Translations under genes and position numbers: made by a program
Shown here: one piece after another, positions 60,470-64,000 of the stretch
Layout of the letters: every line of letters starts with the position of its first letter
How positions within the stretch are numbered: the stretch's first letter is position 1
Notes under the pieces: model-generated
Databases searched by the model: none
The model's input: the letters and a program-made list of their open reading frames with translations, nothing else
What the model was told of the DNA's origin: nothing
Origin: Ciona savignyi
Lineage: Eukaryota > Chordata > Ascidiacea > Phlebobranchia > Cionidae
DNA: 64,000 nucleotides
Direction of reading: 5' to 3'
Assembly (NCBI GenBank): GCA_000149265.1
Contig: CH002866.1
Location: 723,132-787,131 of the forward strand

Positions 60470-60993
60470 ATGAAACGTTTTAATCACGCTCAATATAGTC
60501 GTGCATTTGCAAGTTTAGGGGAAACGGAAGATGTTGAATCCGTAACGCTCCAAATCCTTGAAAAGTTCGTTTGTAGAATGTATGGGATGAAGAACAACAC
60601 TTCGGTCAATGATGCACGTTTACATGCGTTGAAAGCATATAGTCCTCAAAATACGTGTAAACCTATGAATGATATTAAAGGAATCACTGCCGGCACACTG
60701 CCACCGTGTGCTGCGTCTCTGCATCAGAAAATACTGCGAACAAATTACGTTTCCAGTATTTGGCAAATGCGCATTCCTGTCACCCCCCGTCTTTGCTATC
60801 AGAAAATTGTGACTGGACATTGGTAGATAAGCAGTATTCTTTGTGCTGGTATCATGGCGACTATGTTCCTCCTTCATGTGATACCATGATAAACGAGCAC
60901 ATCAGCGACAACATCGACACAGATGACACTACACTAAGTGAATATGATAATACTAACGAACACCATTCATTGAGTGATTACGATTCTGACTAA
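60470..60993 (+). pseudogene. Fragment of an unnamed multi-copy metazoan protein family
   Basis: A coding-like stretch in two overlapping frames: one open through about 60820, the other continuing to 60993. It contains EKFVCRMYG, a Lys/Ala/Leu-rich middle, and PPCAASLHQKILRTNYVSSIW. It then reads ENCDWTLVDKQYSLCWYHGD before an acidic Asp/Ser tail. I recall similar proteins (xLPPtkdaLxxHvxRaNYQaxxW, then a Trp-containing segment) in many invertebrate genomes, often in high copy and without known function; that is memory, not a search. Here it starts just after a SINE fragment and lacks a clear start codon of its own. It looks like a broken or partial copy. Confidence 0.5.
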
Positions 60994-61342
60994 TTGAGTG
61001 ATTACGAAATGATTTCCGATAAATCTTTTAAATATAATCTGTAACATAAGTAAATTACAGTTCATGTGATTGTCGCCGATGTAAAATCGTACTTAGTGGA
61101 TTTATTAAAAAACTTGCCAAAAAATAAGTGAAAAATCCAATTGTAAAAGAAGCTGACCACTACAATTATCTTGAATAATGCGTTTTACCTTCATTTCCTA
61201 ACTGTTTTGATAAATTGCGCCTAAGTAAATTTTTATTTTTAAATTTGTAATTAAACTCATCGCTTTTATTCTTTTGTGGCTATAAAAAGCACAGTTCCTT
61301 ACGCAATTTAAGGTATTAGTGAGATTATAACCCTAAAAGTTT
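60994..61342. other. AT-rich spacer
   Basis: No gene, RNA or repeat recognised between the coding-like fragment and the tandem array. Confidence 0.5.
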
Positions 61343-61770
61343 GTCGGTTTCACTTGTTTTTGGCATATTAATATATTTCTTTCGTGTAAAGCATATATTG
61401 TTCCTGATCGTTATGACGTCATGTTAACCTGTTTTGAAAGGGGCAGTGCAGTAATTAGGGTCTGACGAGGACTTTGCCCCTGAAAATTAAGTCAGCTAAA
61501 TCATTTTGGATATGTACTTTGCTGTATCTTCGATTTCCAATAGGTTTCATCCTTGTTCGTTATGACGTCATCAATCGCCCTTTTTGGTCGCACAATTGGG
61601 ACCAGCTGACCAGGTCTTTGCCCCCGAAATTTTTGTCAGTTTCACTTGTTTTATTTATAGTATGTTTATGGCTTTCTTTTTAAATAAATTTCATTCTTGT
61701 ACTTTTGACGTTACTGATTGACCCCTTTGGGGCTAAAATGGGGTAACGTAGCGCTTATACGCCCCCGGTC
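61343..61770. repeat. Three diverged tandem units of about 146 bp
   Basis: Units start near 61343 (GTCGGTTTCACTTGTTTT), 61489 (GTCAGCTAAATCATTTTG) and 61635 (GTCAGTTTCACTTGTTTT). Each contains CGTTATGACGTCA or a relative and a GACTTTGCCCCTGAAA-like block. The third unit ends without that block. The spacing between starts is 146 bp both times. TGACGTCA is a CREB/ATF-type palindrome, but here it is simply part of the repeat unit. Confidence 0.7.
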
Positions 61771-61937
61771 CGAACCAGCTGACAAACAAAAAATGAACGT
61801 TCATAGAATAATTAACCAAATTCGCATATGAAACCTTTTGTTCTCGATGACGTTCTAAAATTCGTGCTGAGCTCTCGGACTAATACACCTGTAGGTCTGT
61901 AGGCTTATTGTTCGTCAGTCTATTAGAAATCAAATCA

Positions 61938-62040
61938 AAAGTTGGAAAATGACGGCAAAATAACAGTAGTTAAAACACGTCTATAATTCAATCTATTGTT
62001 ATTACTTTAAGTATATTTAGACGTGGCCGCCAAAACTAAT
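61938..62040. repeat. Dispersed repeat, second copy (see 43840-43940)
   Basis: Shares with the copy in the ShKT-TSP1 gene the order AAAGTTGGAAAATGACGGCA, TCTATAATTCAATC, CTTTAAGTATATTTAGACGT and GGCCGCCAAA. About 100 bp align without large gaps. Confidence 0.6.
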
Positions 62041-62138
62041 ATATAAAAAATAAAACTTGAAAAATAAATGTTTAAATCAAAAGTAGGCTATCACTTTTTA
62101 CATCGATGACGATAAAATATGCATAATCTTATTATACA

Positions 62139-62692
62139 CAGTGGAACCCCGCTTGAAGACCACCTCGATAACACGACCACTTCATTATTAGGACCACTTT
62201 AGTGCGGCCCGAAATAATTTACTATGGTAATGCATTGCATTCTGTTTTAATAACGCGACCACCCCGGTTTCCAGACCAGGACCGCCATATTTTGGTTCAA
62301 AACGTTAAATTTGACTCCGCTTAAGTGACCATATGTGTTAAATAATTTGCCTTTGTCACCAAAATAACAAGGTTAAATTTCTTTTATGATTAAAACAATA
62401 AGAATAAACACACAAAACACAAAAAATGTGGCAAACACACAAAAAATGTGGCAAAGCACACAAAAAAATGTGGCAAACAGAACTGAATCATATATACAAG
62501 ATAAACTTTAGTATTAAATTTATTTTGCAGTGTCTGATAAAAATAATGGCATTTGGTGAAAATTTAGTAAAATGCACACGTTTAAGCTGCATATGACGAC
62601 AATTTGCTCAAAATTCACTTACACGACCACCCAGCTAACGCAACCGCTTGATGACGGTCCCATAGGTGGTAAGGTAAGCGGGGTTGTACACT
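62139..62692. mobile_element. pogo/Tigger-like MITE
   Basis: About 550 bp. The left end CAGTGGAACCCCGCTTGAAG matches the right end, which reads GGTAAGCGGGGTTGTACACT on the plus strand, as an imperfect inverted repeat. CAGTGGAACC ends are typical of the pogo/Tigger branch of Tc1/mariner, which duplicates TA. TA dinucleotides lie near both ends, but the exact junction is blurred. Near-terminal copies of ACACGACCAC add further inverted symmetry. No transposase is present. At 62401-62480 a CACAAAAAATGTGGCAAA unit occurs three times. Confidence 0.7.
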
Positions 62693-63316
62693 TGTATTGT
62701 ATAATAATTTTGATCCCCACCGCCAGAAAACAAATGGCAGATCCATTCTCTTTCGTGCTTTTATTTTTTGGACAGAAGAAAAAAGGTTGAACGGAAGGAG
62801 AAAATTACAAGACGTGACTTGGCAAAAATACAGTGACGTAATAAAAGATGCCCAGGGAGTACACCACGTGACTATTTGTTGGTGACTTTGTGTTATGCAT
62901 CTGAGTCACAATGATACGCAAATTTTACTTTTTAACAATTTGTTACACACCATATGCGAGTAATAGCGAATGTAATCAAAAACGTAAAGGTAGTATGATC
63001 GTCTAAGAGCAGTGTTTGGTAAATTTACGATTCAAGTGTTCCCTCTTTTGTATGTTTAGTACCAAGAAGGTGTTATTTACATGCCAGTTAAGGCAGTTAT
63101 TAGCTGTATGTATATACATTAGCCATCTACAGTATAATGCAAAATACTTACAGAACGTGATTATCTCTATTTAAAAGGTGTAATAATGTGTGTAATAACT
63201 AATTACAGTAATGTAGAGCCTGCTTAGCCGACACTTTGAACTGATTGCTGGTGAATTGTAACTGTGTGCCATTTTGTACATGCCTGAACTATTGCATCTT
63301 TGCATGTACCTTCAAC
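62693..63316. other. Intergenic, upstream of MED20
   Basis: AT-rich with no exon of another gene seen. An in-frame ATG at 63245 precedes the MED20 start, but the 24 residues it would add are not like MED20. So about 63100-63316 is taken as promoter and 5' UTR. Confidence 0.5.
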
Positions 63317-63925
63317 ATGGGTGTCGCATATGTTTCTCTCTGGAAAGTTCCAGAAGGCCAGAATGTTCAGCAAAATATTGAAGAATTGCACAAACTAGTC
63401 GAACAACTTGGAGCTAAAAAGACGGGACTCTTCACAGTTGAATGTGATTCGTATCACGCAGTCAACGTTCCCAATAGCAAAACGCTGCACTTGCTGAACA
63501 GCACAGAGTATCCTGCATCCAGATTCGCATGCTTTGAAGATGGGCCTTCTATAGTCTCAGATGTTATGCTGTCTAGTTTTTTGTCCAAACTGCGGTCAAT
63601 CTGGCAACCAAGAAAGGGGGGCCGAATCGAAAGCAAAGGACACCGTTATGAACTTGGCGACTTTGTCTTGAAAACTGGGATTATATCAATGGGGCCGAGC
63701 ACCAAAGGGATTTCCTTGGAAGTCGAATACACACCGTGCATCTACCCTTGTGATTGCTGGGGTGTAATAACCGAATTGTTAAAAGGATTTGTCGAGGAAA
63801 ACATGTCAACAAACATGCCGACTTTAGTGTTGGACAAATCAAAAGAAATCTACACGCCCGAACTTACAATGCAACAATATGTGGAGATGTTTAATAAAAT
63901 AAGGAAAACAAATGTAGCTCGATGA
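63317..63925 (+). CDS. MED20: Mediator of RNA polymerase II transcription subunit 20
   Basis: 202 aa in a single exon. It aligns along its length with the vertebrate protein as I recall it: the MGV start, the LHKLVEQLGAKKTGLF region, HLLNSTEYPASRFACFEDGP, GHRYELGDFVLKTG, MGPSTKGISLEVEY and the terminal QYVEMFNKIRK. MED20 is a nuclear protein of the Mediator head module, where it pairs with MED18 and helps connect activators with RNA polymerase II. The ATG at 63317 is chosen over the in-frame one at 63245 because the family begins MGV. The lack of introns is notable beside the intron-rich neighbours but is not unusual for small tunicate genes. The stop is TGA at 63923-63925. Confidence 0.95.
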   Translation: MGVAYVSLWKVPEGQNVQQNIEELHKLVEQLGAKKTGLFTVECDSYHAVNVPNSKTLHLLNSTEYPASRFACFEDGPSIVSDVMLSSFLSKLRSIWQPRKGGRIESKGHRYELGDFVLKTGIISMGPSTKGISLEVEYTPCIYPCDCWGVITELLKGFVEENMSTNMPTLVLDKSKEIYTPELTMQQYVEMFNKIRKTNVAR

Positions 63926-64000
63926 CAATGTTACTTTGTTTATCATTCACACTGCCTTTTTTGCCTTTTTATGTTTTATTCTTGGTGCCAGAAACATCAT
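63926..64000. terminator. MED20 3' UTR (partial)
   Basis: Short AT-rich tail to the window end. No AATAAA lies within the 75 bp available, so the poly(A) site is probably outside the window. Confidence 0.4.

Noticed and set aside
63245-63316. Upstream in-frame ATG as the MED20 start
   Set aside because: The added 24 residues are Cys-rich and unlike the family, which begins MGV at the 63317 ATG.
1-64000. CRISPR arrays, LTR retroelements or other virus-like elements
   Set aside because: No regularly spaced short repeats, no long terminal repeats and no reverse transcriptase, integrase or capsid-like frames were seen.

Overview
This is an AT-rich animal nuclear window. Ten loci can be read: P450 A, P450 B, FE65-like, two GH3 genes, an unrecognised basic protein, a ShKT/TSP1/discoidin protein, a GLUT-like transporter, a vWA protein and MED20. 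Short introns with GT/AG borders, chordate-type MED20 and FE65 homologues, a tRNA-headed SINE scattered through introns, and animal-borne GH3 beta-xylosidases suggest a tunicate, most likely Ciona-like. That species call is inference. I could not run a database search, so exon models are hand-built from splice sites, frame and phase.

Layout. 1-7.2 kb: two CYP2-type cytochrome P450 copies. The first is a decayed 3' half. A 718-bp inverted copy of its own 3' end sits about 1.4 kb upstream of it. The second has all nine exons but two extra bases relative to an open frame. 10-11.4 kb: a single-exon FE65-like adaptor (two PTB domains, no WW). 12.7-29.9 kb: two tandem, head-to-tail 14-exon GH3 genes of the beta-xylosidase type. 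The second is open end to end (761 aa); the first carries one extra base in exon 9. Parts of the pair are identical while other exons have diverged, which points to gene conversion. A 100-N assembly gap lies in an intron of the second. 30.9-36.0 kb: an 11-exon, 789-aa, very basic protein I do not recognise.

36.9-50.8 kb: a 32-exon gene for a secreted protein of about 2050 aa with 22 ShKT domains, 11 thrombospondin type-1 repeats, Thr-rich linkers and a C-terminal F5/8 (discoidin) domain. Almost all internal exons are symmetric phase 1-1. On the minus strand follow a 10-exon SLC2A/GLUT-like sugar transporter (51.4-56.7 kb) and a 5-exon small secreted von Willebrand A protein (57.4-59.3 kb). 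The window ends with intronless MED20 (63.3-63.9 kb).

Repeats. One tRNA-derived SINE family of about 300 bp occurs at least 14 times. One copy is cut precisely by a piggyBac-like element that duplicated TTAA. A second tRNA-like repeat, three small inverted-repeat elements, a 146-bp tandem array and a dispersed element of about 100 bp also occur. I recognised no LTR retroelement, virus-like element, CRISPR array, rRNA or ordinary tRNA gene. No operon-like arrangement or shared pathway joins the genes, apart from the two tandem duplications (P450 and GH3). The most unusual protein-coding features are the ShKT/TSP1/discoidin protein and the animal GH3 pair.
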